Shown here one piece after another: positions 1-5,471 of a stretch of DNA of 5,613 bases. The notes beneath the pieces are model-generated. The model saw only the letters and a program-made list of their open reading frames with translations. It did not search any database and was not told where the DNA came from. The stretch is taken from assembly GCA_019090565.1 (NCBI GenBank), contig JAHRVS010000257.1, positions 1-5,613 of the forward strand. The letters run 5' to 3'. This DNA is from Gammaproteobacteria bacterium. GTDB taxonomy: Bacteria > Pseudomonadota > Gammaproteobacteria > Pseudomonadales > UBA3067. The translations under genes and the position numbers were made by a program. How positions within the stretch are numbered: the first letter of the stretch is position 1; every line of letters starts with the position of its first letter.

Positions 1-217
1 ACTCAATCAAAGCCACAAAAAGGTCCTCTACCTCGGTTCTAGCCCAAGGTGTTTTGCGTAAAAACTTAAGGCTGGATTTAATCGAAGGGTCATTGTTAAA
101 GCAGCGAATGTTAATTCGCTCCCCCAGTTCTGGCCAGCCGTAATGGTCCACAAGTTGAGTGACGATGGCTTCGAGAGTATGGCCATGAAGAGGGTTGTTG
201 ATTTGCTGTTGAGTCAT
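1..217 (-). CDS. VF530 family (DUF2132) DNA-binding-type protein, C-terminus cut by the window edge
   Basis: Reading the minus strand from ATG at 217 gives 72 codons with no stop, beginning MTQQQINNPLHGHTLEAIV and running through HYGWPELGERINIRCFNNDP to SSLKFLRKTPWARTEVEDLF. The elements NPLHG-TLE, HYGW-ELG, INIRCF-NDPS and SLKFLRKTPWAR are the conserved blocks of the VF530/DUF2132 family, small proteins of roughly 75-90 residues with a four-helix fold reported to resemble the dsDNA-binding C-terminal part of RecA. Most of the protein is therefore visible and only the last residues are missing. The start is fixed by family alignment; the upstream Shine-Dalgarno is weak (GAAG close to the ATG, AAGG further off). 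It lies 48 bases downstream of the DUF1456 gene on the same strand, so co-transcription is likely. Cellular role is not established; DNA binding is family knowledge, not visible here. Confidence 0.9.
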   Translation of the reverse strand, partial: MTQQQINNPLHGHTLEAIVTQLVDHYGWPELGERINIRCFNNDPSIKSSLKFLRKTPWARTEVEDLFVALIE

Positions 218-265
218 CGGTCTTCGCGCTGCCTTAAGGGACGGGTGTTGTTTGACAAACTACGG

Positions 266-772
266 TTAATTGGATTTATAAGGGCTGTTTTCTTGCTCTT
301 GTTTTTGACTTTCATCAGGGCGAAGTTTCATCTGTAAGCCTTGCAGGAAATTACGCAATATCTGATCTCCGCATTTGCGGTAATGTTTATGACCTGGCTT
401 GCGAAAAAAAGCACTGAGCTCATGGTTGCTCATTTCGAAGTCGGCTAAATTCATGACGTCTAAAATATCTTCAGATTTGTAGTTAAGGGCGATCTTTAGT
501 TTTTTAAAGGTCATATTGTGCGTGAGACGGGTTTCTACCTCTGGCTGGGCACCGTCTTTTTTGCCGCGCATTTTAGTGATTAAGCCGTTAAGGAAGTGGG
601 CGAGTTCTTGGTCGTTACACAGTTCTGCATCAGAGTCACTTTCTGGTTTCAGCCAGTTGCTCACCTGTGCACGGGTGACGCTAAGGCCCGATAGACCGAA
701 AGTCGATACCATGGAGGCATCATTAATATCAAAAATGTAACGGAGTCGACGAATGATATCGTTGTTGGTCAT
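266..772 (-). CDS. yehS: DUF1456 family protein (YehS-like)
   Basis: A 168-residue protein from ATG at 772, beginning MTNNDIIRRLRYIFDINDAS. It matches the DUF1456 family, of which E. coli YehS (about 156 residues) is the reference; the biochemical function is unknown. The internal duplication typical of the family is visible: residues 1-70 and 87-151 are two copies of one module, each closing with a C-x-DQ-x-L-xx-FL-x-GL-xx-K-x-R block (around C52 and C134). The C-terminal 15 residues are a polar Gln/Glu/Ser tail beyond the family core. The start at 772 is preferred over upstream in-frame GTG (832) and ATG (823) because AGGA lies 8 bases before it and because family proteins begin with the NDI-RRLRYI segment. 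No signal peptide or membrane segment, so cytosolic. It is probably the first gene of an operon with the VF530-type gene. Confidence 0.92.
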   Translation of the reverse strand: MTNNDIIRRLRYIFDINDASMVSTFGLSGLSVTRAQVSNWLKPESDSDAELCNDQELAHFLNGLITKMRGKKDGAQPEVETRLTHNMTFKKLKIALNYKSEDILDVMNLADFEMSNHELSAFFRKPGHKHYRKCGDQILRNFLQGLQMKLRPDESQKQEQENSPYKSN

Positions 773-1084
773 TAAAGGTGTCCTGATAGGGGTTGGTTCA
801 AAGCAGACCGCTAAGGTTAGCATTTCTAGCACTAAATAGCAGAACTACCCGCCTCTTAGGGTGAATAAAGACGCACTGTCAGTGTGCATATTACGGTTCA
901 CTCTCGGTGATCTTAATCGGGGTTTGATGGGCGTGTGGATTGAATGCTTATAGTGCACCTCCAAAAACGTTCTTTTCATGCGATAGCTGCGCCCACCGGC
1001 TAAGGCTCCTGCAAAACCGGCATACAGTACATTGTGTATGCCTATGCACTGTGGTTCGACCTGTGGGATGAGCGCTCACAAGGT
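773..1084. other. Intergenic region upstream of the DUF1456 gene, rich in palindromes
   Basis: This 312-base gap between two minus-strand genes holds no recognisable gene. It should contain the promoter of the DUF1456/VF530 pair, but no convincing -35/-10 pair was found. Visible symmetric elements are CACTG-T-CAGTG at 874-884, GGCATACA/TGTATGCC at 1019-1042 and a perfect 10-base palindrome TGAGCGCTCA at 1069-1078. On the minus strand one frame stays open for 76 codons (1075 down to 848, stop at 847-845), but it has no ATG until 979 and no Shine-Dalgarno, so it is not called as a gene. Confidence 0.6.
1019..1042 (-). terminator. Perfect 8-bp inverted repeat, possible terminator of the lipoprotein gene
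   Basis: GGCATACA (1019-1026) and TGTATGCC (1035-1042) are perfect inverted copies separated by 8 bases. The element lies 43 bases beyond the stop of the SGNH-hydrolase gene. Read on the minus strand, the stem is followed by GGTTTTGC, which has only four T residues, so intrinsic termination would be weak. A protein-binding operator is an equally reasonable reading. Confidence 0.4.
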
Positions 1085-2524
1085 CTACTTGGAATAAATG
1101 GTGGGGTAGTTCCCTGGGTCAACTCTCGCTATGTCGGCACCAAATCCGATGTTAATGGTATCAATTATTTCATTGCTTAATACCGCGTACCCTCGTGCAG
1201 TCAGGTGTACGCCGTCAAGTGAGAAAGCGCCACCTGTTATATAGGCCGAGCTAATGCTACCCGATCCATAGTTGATGCCTGATTTAAGTGCTTCCAATAG
1301 GGCTGCGGCATCGACGTAAACCAGCTGATAGTTGTTCTTTGCGAGCTCCTTAATGGTTTGGTTATAGCTAAGTCGTGCCGTTTCAATCAACTTGATTTCA
1401 TCAGCGACGAGTATGTGTTTATCTTCAAGGGGAGCGCTTATTCCCCAAAGCCTGCTGTCTGAATGCGACACTGCGTTGCCTAGTATAGCGCCAGTGGTTA
1501 GCAGCAGCAGCTCATTGCTAGTGGCTTGGCGATAGGAAGGTAGAGCACGCGCAGTCAAGTCACTCAGGTATTCATCATTAATCACCACTGGATTTTGTCC
1601 AGCAGAGAACACAATAGCTCTCCTTTGTAGCTCCTCGAGGGTGATCGCGCCGGCATTATAAGCGGCTTCAATTCCGGCGTTGTATGCGGTGTAACCGGAA
1701 TTGGCCAAGTCGGCGCCTTCTTGATCCATAGGGATGGCGTTATAAGTAACCGTTGTGAAGAAGGGAATTGCACTGACATCTGGAATATTGATTAAGGCAC
1801 CGCTCCCGCCTGATGCGCTGAGGGAATCGAGGGTGCTTGAATAGGCCTCTACGAATACACCTGGGTCCGTAATGTCGTTATGGGCGTAGGTGCTGGTGTC
1901 TGCGTTTCCAAGCTGATCAATACCGACACCACCTCCTGTGGCATAAGACAGCACATCATTGTTACCTACCCAGAGAACAAAAAAAGAGGGGTTCTGCGAG
2001 GCGGCATCTGCCACTATCGATGTGTTCACCCATGAGGCGAAGCGAACAAAGTAGGGGTTTGCTGTTGCTGGGTCCAAAGAGAGCCCAGCTGGATCACCGT
2101 AGTCAGTGGATATAAGGTGGAACGACTTTGCACCGGGCACGCCCATATTATTGAAGGGCCCATTGATGACGTCATATACCTCTGTGCTAGGGACGCCAAA
2201 TAGGGTTTCCGGGGCCCCCGTTGTCGTGTTTAAAACGAGACGGGTGGGGTAGGAGGGGTGAGAATTTCCCCCGAAAAGTAAACCGCCTAGGTTGTCGCTC
2301 ATTAGCGGCTGATTAAAGCTCGCGCCTTCAAGTTGGGAAAATTGGGTGGCGAGAATAGACGGGTAGGAATTCAATTGCCCATCTTGGTAAAGAGCGCCAT
2401 CGGCAAACCCCGCCGTTAACGAATCACCTACGGCAACAAAGTTGCTGAAATCAGGCTTGCAAGCCACCAGAGTGCTGCAAACAAAAGCGATAGCAATTAA
2501 ATTGACCGTTCGAGTCTTCGTCAT
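1085..2524 (-). CDS. SGNH/GDSL hydrolase family lipoprotein (predicted esterase/lipase)
   Basis: A 479-residue protein. From ATG at 2524 the N-terminus MTKTRTVNLIAIAFVCSTL followed by VAC is a lipoprotein signal peptide with a lipobox ending at Cys22. Lys follows Cys22, so inner-membrane retention by an Asp at +2 does not apply and outer-membrane placement is likely. The SGNH blocks are present in order: block I FVAVGDSLTAG with nucleophile Ser35, a block II-like NMGVPGAKS (126-134), block III VGNND (186-190), and block V DGVHLT with Asp437 and His440. Family members hydrolyse ester bonds in lipids, acylated sugars or similar substrates; the substrate here is unknown. The protein is far longer than the minimal ~200-residue fold, with long insertions between blocks I and III and between III and V. 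A longer in-frame reading from 2614 was rejected: AGGA sits 8 bases before the 2524 ATG, and the longer form would bury the signal peptide. It is transcribed divergently from the methyltransferase. Confidence 0.93.
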   Translation of the reverse strand: MTKTRTVNLIAIAFVCSTLVACKPDFSNFVAVGDSLTAGFADGALYQDGQLNSYPSILATQFSQLEGASFNQPLMSDNLGGLLFGGNSHPSYPTRLVLNTTTGAPETLFGVPSTEVYDVINGPFNNMGVPGAKSFHLISTDYGDPAGLSLDPATANPYFVRFASWVNTSIVADAASQNPSFFVLWVGNNDVLSYATGGGVGIDQLGNADTSTYAHNDITDPGVFVEAYSSTLDSLSASGGSGALINIPDVSAIPFFTTVTYNAIPMDQEGADLANSGYTAYNAGIEAAYNAGAITLEELQRRAIVFSAGQNPVVINDEYLSDLTARALPSYRQATSNELLLLTTGAILGNAVSHSDSRLWGISAPLEDKHILVADEIKLIETARLSYNQTIKELAKNNYQLVYVDAAALLEALKSGINYGSGSISSAYITGGAFSLDGVHLTARGYAVLSNEIIDTINIGFGADIARVDPGNYPTIYSK

Positions 2525-2537
2525 TTCAGTTGTCCTT

Positions 2538-2554
2538 TTGGTTTTTAAAACCAA
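2538..2554. promoter_or_regulatory. 17-base perfect palindrome next to the lipoprotein ribosome binding site (candidate operator)
   Basis: TTGGTTTTTAAAACCAA is perfectly symmetric about its central base (2546). It sits one base upstream of the minus-strand Shine-Dalgarno AGGA (2536-2533) and about 20-35 bases downstream of the expected transcription start of the SGNH-hydrolase gene. That position suits a repressor site or a small 5'-UTR hairpin. No regulator gene is present in the window to pair with it. Confidence 0.4.
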
Positions 2555-2579
2555 TTGTAGTATCTGGGTGAAAGCATTG

Positions 2580-2607
2580 ATTGTATACCCTTTAGGGGAG
2601 CTGTCGA
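2580..2607 (-). promoter_or_regulatory. Candidate sigma-70 promoter for the SGNH-hydrolase lipoprotein gene
   Basis: On the minus strand TCGACA (2607-2602, 5 of 6 to TTGACA) is followed after 16 bases by TACAAT (2585-2580, 5 of 6 to TATAAT). Transcription would begin near 2573, giving a leader of about 50 bases before the ATG at 2524, with the 17-base palindrome inside it. This rests on consensus matching only. Confidence 0.4.
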
Positions 2608-2843
2608 AGCTCATGCGATGGAAAAGTGGGTAGGCCTGTCGGTTATGTTGGTAATCTAGGGTTCAATTGGCGGCGTACGCCCAAAAGCAGTGAGCGAAGA
2701 AGGCGATACTAAATATACCGTCAAATTTTCTGCCAGTTCAGGCCTATACGGTTTTGTTAGGGCAACGTTTATTGCCATGAGGCTGTTAGCAATGGTTGGG
2801 TTGAATGTTGCCCCCGTAAAATTGGTCACTGCTGCAAATTTAA

Positions 2844-3071
2844 GGCAGACTTTTCCTCGAAATCAAAAGCAAAGCTTTAAAGTGCCTACCAAAGGCAGGA
2901 TTGTTTATATCACCATGCGTAATTCGTAAGCGGGGAGAAGACTTACTAGGTACTGAATTTGAAAAGGACCACAGATTTAATTTTGAAGAGACAATGGACT
3001 TTTTTGTCAACTATGAAGGCGGAATAGTAAATAACGAAAGCCTTTTTACAGGCACCCTATTTTTTTGGTAA
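2844..3071 (+). pseudogene. Possible remnant of an unidentified gene (C-terminal part)
   Basis: Between in-frame stops at 2841-2843 and 3069-3071 the plus strand stays open for 75 codons. The last 40 codons, from GTEFEKDHRF to ESLFTGTLFFW, look like genuine protein: acidic and aromatic residues alternate and the final residue is Trp. A terminal aromatic residue after an amphipathic stretch is typical of outer-membrane beta-barrels, so a decayed barrel C-terminus is conceivable. There is no credible start codon or ribosome binding site, and no family was recognised. An A/T-rich segment and a weak stem-loop follow directly. This could also be chance openness in noncoding DNA. Confidence 0.2.
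3040..3066 (+). terminator. Weak stem-loop with T-tract after the possible gene remnant
   Basis: GCCT (3040-3043) pairs with AGGC (3050-3053) across a 6-base loop, and a run of seven T residues follows at 3060-3066. The stem is only 4 bp and the T-tract begins 6 bases after it, so the call is weak. The T-tract overlaps the end of the open frame that stops at 3069-3071. Confidence 0.2.
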
Positions 3072-3196
3072 TCTGTATGTTTTTTAAAATACCCTGCTCT
3101 CCAGGCTAGCTAACTTGTTGGTATTTGGGTTGCCATGAAGAGCTACACTTAGGGCTCCACATCCTGCAGTCGTAACCCCCAATAAAAATATACATT

Positions 3197-4105
3197 ATGA
3201 AAGCAAAGCATGCCAGTGATACCGCCGGTTATACAAGCGCAATGCGCGCTATTGCCAATCTTGCCCCAAAGGCCGAGAAATACCTCGATGACTCTTTTTC
3301 TGTTGAATTTCTTCCCTTTCCTTGGTTCTTAACCAAACCCTTATTTCTTGCTCGACTCTTTGACCCAGTTATCTATAGCGTGGGTATGAAAACACCCGAT
3401 AAATTAGTGGGCTTTCCAGGGATGACGGCATTGGCATGTTTGAGGCATCGTTATATTGATGATCAAATACTGAATGCTTATAAAACAGGCACGCGTCGCT
3501 TTATTTTACTTGGAGCCGGGTATGACACACGTTCATTGCGGTTACAGTTACCCGAAGCCACAATCGTTGAAGTGGATCATCCTGATACACAAAAAAGAAA
3601 AAAGGAAATACTGAAGAGAAGGCACTTGCAGCCAAATTGTAAGCTTGAGTTTATTGCCATCGATTTCTCAAAACCTTGGGCAGAAACGCTTCTCTCTCAC
3701 CCCTATATTAAGGATACATCCACCCAAACAACAATGGTTATATGGGAAGGTGTTTGTTGCTACCTACAGGAAAGTGAAGCGCTTCATACCATTGGGGCCG
3801 CTCGTCAACTTTTACAGGCCGGTGGTACCTTGGTCTTTGACGCGTTTTCCGCTGAACTCCTTAATGAAGGCACATCGGTTGATATATTACGAAAGATGCG
3901 AAGTTTTGTTGAAAAAAAGGGTGAACCTTTTCGCTGGGCTGAAGACGAAATCCCGATAAGAGAAATAATCACTGCGCATGACTTCAAAGAGGTGGACGCC
4001 GTTAGCATCTATGATGTGGCAGCTGATTTGTCAGAAAAGGAAAATCTGGATATTTCCAAAGATGAAATACTGAAATATTTAGGGATGTATTGTTGTCGCG
4101 TGTAA
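3197..4105 (+). CDS. Class I SAM-dependent methyltransferase, TIGR00027/leucine carboxyl methyltransferase-like family
   Basis: A 302-residue protein, normal length for the family. Conserved elements in order: an N-terminal TAGYTSAMRAIAN segment (residues 9-21); CLRHRYIDDQ (81-90), matching the family's xxR-x-R-x-IDD block; SAM-binding motif I ILLGAGYDTRSLRL (103-116); acidic motif II IVEVDHPDTQKRK (123-135), where Asp127 is the expected ribose-contacting region; and VIWEGVCCYL (181-190), followed by a GG-LVFDAF strand (209-217). Together these place it in the LCM Pfam family / TIGR00027 group. The methyl acceptor is unknown and cannot be inferred here. ATG 3197 is the first in-frame start after a stop at 3173-3175; no Shine-Dalgarno precedes it, so translation may be weak or leaderless. 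The next in-frame ATG (3242) would cut off the conserved N-terminal helix. It is soluble and cytosolic, separated from the thioesterases by a hairpin-rich gap. Confidence 0.9.
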   Translation: MKAKHASDTAGYTSAMRAIANLAPKAEKYLDDSFSVEFLPFPWFLTKPLFLARLFDPVIYSVGMKTPDKLVGFPGMTALACLRHRYIDDQILNAYKTGTRRFILLGAGYDTRSLRLQLPEATIVEVDHPDTQKRKKEILKRRHLQPNCKLEFIAIDFSKPWAETLLSHPYIKDTSTQTTMVIWEGVCCYLQESEALHTIGAARQLLQAGGTLVFDAFSAELLNEGTSVDILRKMRSFVEKKGEPFRWAEDEIPIREIITAHDFKEVDAVSIYDVAADLSEKENLDISKDEILKYLGMYCCRV

Positions 4106-4117
4106 AATGACTTTACT

Positions 4118-4130
4118 GGGCTGTAAGCCC
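4118..4130 (+). terminator. Short stem-loop just after the methyltransferase
   Basis: GGGCT (4118-4122) and AGCCC (4126-4130) form a perfect 5-bp stem with a 3-base loop, 13 bases after the methyltransferase stop. No T-tract follows, so it may protect the 3' end or pause polymerase rather than terminate by itself. Confidence 0.3.
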
Positions 4131-4149
4131 TAACAGTTCAGGAAATGCT

Positions 4150-4189
4150 GCTGACTCAGCCATATACACCGTAAAACTTCGTTCGAAGT
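4150..4189. repeat. Two adjacent short palindromes in the methyltransferase-thioesterase gap
   Basis: GCTGA-C-TCAGC at 4150-4160 is a perfect 11-base palindrome. ACTTCG-TT-CGAAGT at 4176-4189 is a perfect 6-bp inverted repeat with a 2-base centre. Both have the size of dimeric-regulator half-site pairs, but neither lies at a recognised promoter position. Confidence 0.35.
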
Positions 4190-4253
4190 GTTTGCTTTCT
4201 CCCTCTGTTGATTTGCTTAGCGTAAATTGTTCTCAGGATTTATGGGAGGCAGC

Positions 4254-4286
4254 AATGCAGGGGCCATGCTGCATTATTGATTTTGT
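4254..4286 (+). terminator. Terminator-like hairpin downstream of the methyltransferase
   Basis: AATGCAG (4254-4260) and CTGCATT (4269-4275) are perfect 7-bp arms around an 8-base loop, followed by the T-rich stretch ATTGATTTTGT. An overlapping alternative stem, GCAGCA (4249-4254) with TGCTGC (4267-4272), uses part of the same bases. It fits an intrinsic terminator for the methyltransferase transcript, about 150 bases after its stop codon. Confidence 0.45.
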
Positions 4287-4305
4287 GTGTCTGGGTGTCT
4301 AAGAT
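4277..4305 (+). promoter_or_regulatory. Candidate promoter for the thioesterase pair
   Basis: TTGATT (4277-4282) and TAAGAT (4300-4305) are separated by exactly 17 bases, each matching 4 of 6 consensus positions. A start near 4312 would give a leader of about 170 bases that contains the whole nested hairpin at 4350-4438. Support is consensus matching plus position after the terminator-like hairpin; it is weak on its own. Confidence 0.3.
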
Positions 4306-4349
4306 CACGGTGTTTTATTTACCAATGGCGTTTGGGCGTCTCTAAATCC

Positions 4350-4438
4350 ACTCGCTTGCCTGCTTTGTATTGAAACTCCTCGGTATGCCTAGGTAATATT
4401 GAGGAGTTTGCTTGCACGGCATTAGGCAAGAGTCGAGT
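4350..4438 (+). promoter_or_regulatory. Large two-tier stem-loop in the presumed thioesterase leader
   Basis: The inner hairpin has perfect 9-bp arms, AAACTCCTC (4373-4381) and GAGGAGTTT (4401-4409). As RNA it extends by two G-U pairs and three A-U pairs to a 14-bp stem with a 9-base loop (4387-4395) containing CCTAGG-like symmetry. Outside it, ACTCGCTTGCCT (4350-4361) pairs with AGGCAAG (4424-4430) and, after a 3-base bulge, CGAGT (4434-4438), giving a 12-bp outer stem. The structure ends 43 bases before the thioesterase ATG. No T-tract follows, so simple termination is unlikely. Possible roles are a cis-regulatory leader, a processing site, a small RNA or a dispersed palindromic element. 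No known riboswitch class was recognised. Confidence 0.5.
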
Positions 4439-4481
4439 AAAGGGGTTGCGGAGCTGTTCAATAATGATACGAGGCAGTTTT

Positions 4482-4964
4482 ATGTCAGAGAAACGAGAGC
4501 GCACCTACCTTATTGATAACCCCGAGTTCACGGGTCTTATGATGGAGGGCTTTTTTGGCAATATCCCACATTCCAAACAGTTGGGTTTAGAGATGGTTTC
4601 AGCCGAAAGGAATAAGGCGGTATTGCGAATCCCATTTGCGGAACATCTAGTTGGAGATCCCACTAGCGGCATTATACATGGAGGTGTCATTCTTTCTCTC
4701 ATGGACAGTGTCGGTGGAATGGCTACTTTCTGTGCTTTGCCGAAAATGGAGGCGATCGCGACTTTGGATTTGCGGGTTGACTATTTGAAGCCCGCCATGG
4801 CGGGACAAGGAATTGAAGCGGCCGCTGAGTGTTATAAGTTGACCAATTCCGTGGTCTTTATTCGTGGCGTTGCCTACCAAACAGGCATCGATGACCCTAT
4901 AGCATCTTGTGTCGCGACGTTTATGCGCGCTTCCAGTAATAAGATTCAAGGGGTGGTTAAATAA
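4482..4964 (+). CDS. PaaI-type hotdog-fold thioesterase (first of a tandem pair)
   Basis: A 160-residue protein with the PaaI/4HBT hotdog signature: GIIHGGVILSLMDSVGG at residues 63-79, where His66-Gly67-Gly68 and the acidic Asp75 have the same spacing as in E. coli PaaI. It is followed by TLDLRVDYLKPA (94-105), the central-helix/strand signature of acyl-CoA thioesterases. The expected reaction is hydrolysis of an acyl- or aryl-CoA thioester to the acid and free CoA in the cytosol, by a dimer or tetramer. ATG 4482 is chosen because GAGG lies 7 bases before it; in-frame TTG 4446 and ATG 4464 (with GGAG about 10 bases upstream) are alternatives. Its stop overlaps the next gene's start as TAATG. 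The N-terminal ~30 residues (to about IPHSKQLGLEM) are typical lead-in for this family. The acyl substrate is unknown. Confidence 0.9.
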   Translation: MSEKRERTYLIDNPEFTGLMMEGFFGNIPHSKQLGLEMVSAERNKAVLRIPFAEHLVGDPTSGIIHGGVILSLMDSVGGMATFCALPKMEAIATLDLRVDYLKPAMAGQGIEAAAECYKLTNSVVFIRGVAYQTGIDDPIASCVATFMRASSNKIQGVVK

Positions 4965-5407
4965 TGCAAGACAAAAATGATTTCTTTCGTGCGGTACGAG
5001 AATCCAAAGATTTTGATAAAGCCATTGAGATGATTCCCTATGCGAACTTTTTGGGGGTGCGCTTCTCCGAAAGGAAAGACGGCTCTTTGCTATTTCGCAT
5101 GCCCTTCGATGAGAAAAATGTGGGTAATACTGCGCTCCCAGCGTTACACGGTGGTGTTATTGCTGGGTTTATGGAAAATGCAGCAGTTATCAGCTTGATG
5201 TGGGCCATGGACTCTACCAGCACGCCTAAAATAATTGATTTTAATGTTGATTACACCTTGTCAGGTAGAGCGCAGGAAACCTATGCGCGTTGCGATATTG
5301 TTAAATTGGGTAGAAGAATTGCCAATGTTCAGGTCACCGCTTATCAGGATGACCCTAATAAGGCGATTGCTGTGGCGCGGTCTCACTTTAAGTTGGTGAG
5401 AGACTAA
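4964..5407 (+). CDS. PaaI-type hotdog-fold thioesterase (second of a tandem pair)
   Basis: A 147-residue hotdog protein. The core ALHGGVIAGFMENAAV (residues 60-75) aligns with the first thioesterase, but the acidic residue is Glu71 instead of Asp. Hotdog thioesterases are known to use either Asp or Glu, so activity is plausible but geometry and substrate may differ. The segment KIIDFNVDYTLSGRA (89-103) matches the TLDLRVDYLKPA signature but lacks the usual Lys-Pro. IPYANFLGVRF (24-34) corresponds to IPHSKQLGLEM in the partner, showing shared ancestry. Translation is very likely coupled: ATG overlaps the upstream TAA by one base (TAATG), and a purine-rich AAGGGG lies inside the preceding gene about 10 bases upstream. 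The pair may act as homo-oligomers with different chain preference or as a hetero-oligomer; that is inference. Confidence 0.88.
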   Translation: MQDKNDFFRAVRESKDFDKAIEMIPYANFLGVRFSERKDGSLLFRMPFDEKNVGNTALPALHGGVIAGFMENAAVISLMWAMDSTSTPKIIDFNVDYTLSGRAQETYARCDIVKLGRRIANVQVTAYQDDPNKAIAVARSHFKLVRD

Positions 5408-5471
5408 AAACATTGCTTCGGTGTAGAGATCCCGCTCTTAAACACCCACTTTCAACTATTAGGTAGTCACC

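Larger units (their letters stand above)
2608..3196. other. Divergent intergenic region without a recognisable intact gene
   Basis: This stretch separates the minus-strand lipoprotein promoter from the plus-strand methyltransferase. It includes a perfect 10-base palindrome GGCGTACGCC at 2672-2681. A GTG-started plus-strand frame of 79 codons (2690-2929) has no Shine-Dalgarno and no recognised family. A second open frame at 2844-3068 is listed separately as a possible gene remnant. No convincing promoter for the methyltransferase was found; TAAAAT at 3085-3090 is a possible -10 box but lacks a good -35 partner. Confidence 0.6.

Noticed and set aside
516..740. Plus-strand 74-codon frame opposite the DUF1456 gene
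   Set aside because: Entirely antisense to a well-supported conserved gene.
773..832. N-terminal extension of the DUF1456 protein from GTG 832 or ATG 823
   Set aside because: The extra residues do not match the family, and the AGGA ribosome binding site is placed for ATG 772.
2525..2614. 30-residue N-terminal extension of the SGNH lipoprotein
   Set aside because: It would bury the lipoprotein signal peptide and overlaps the candidate promoter and palindrome; ATG 2524 has a well-placed AGGA.
2690..2929. Plus-strand GTG-started frame of 79 codons
   Set aside because: No Shine-Dalgarno, no recognised family, and composition not clearly protein-like; kept only as a remark on the intergenic region.
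4350..4438. Integron attC site or transposon end as explanation of the nested palindrome
   Set aside because: The core GTTRRRY/RYYYAAC boxes of attC are not seen at the stem ends, and no integrase, transposase or target-site duplication is present.
4319..4504. Minus-strand frame of 61 codons across the thioesterase leader
   Set aside because: It runs through the nested palindrome and into the start of the thioesterase gene, with no family match; it is a by-product of the inverted repeat and antisense openness.
4647..4949. Minus-strand 100-codon frame opposite the first thioesterase
   Set aside because: Antisense to a clear hotdog thioesterase; no family resemblance.
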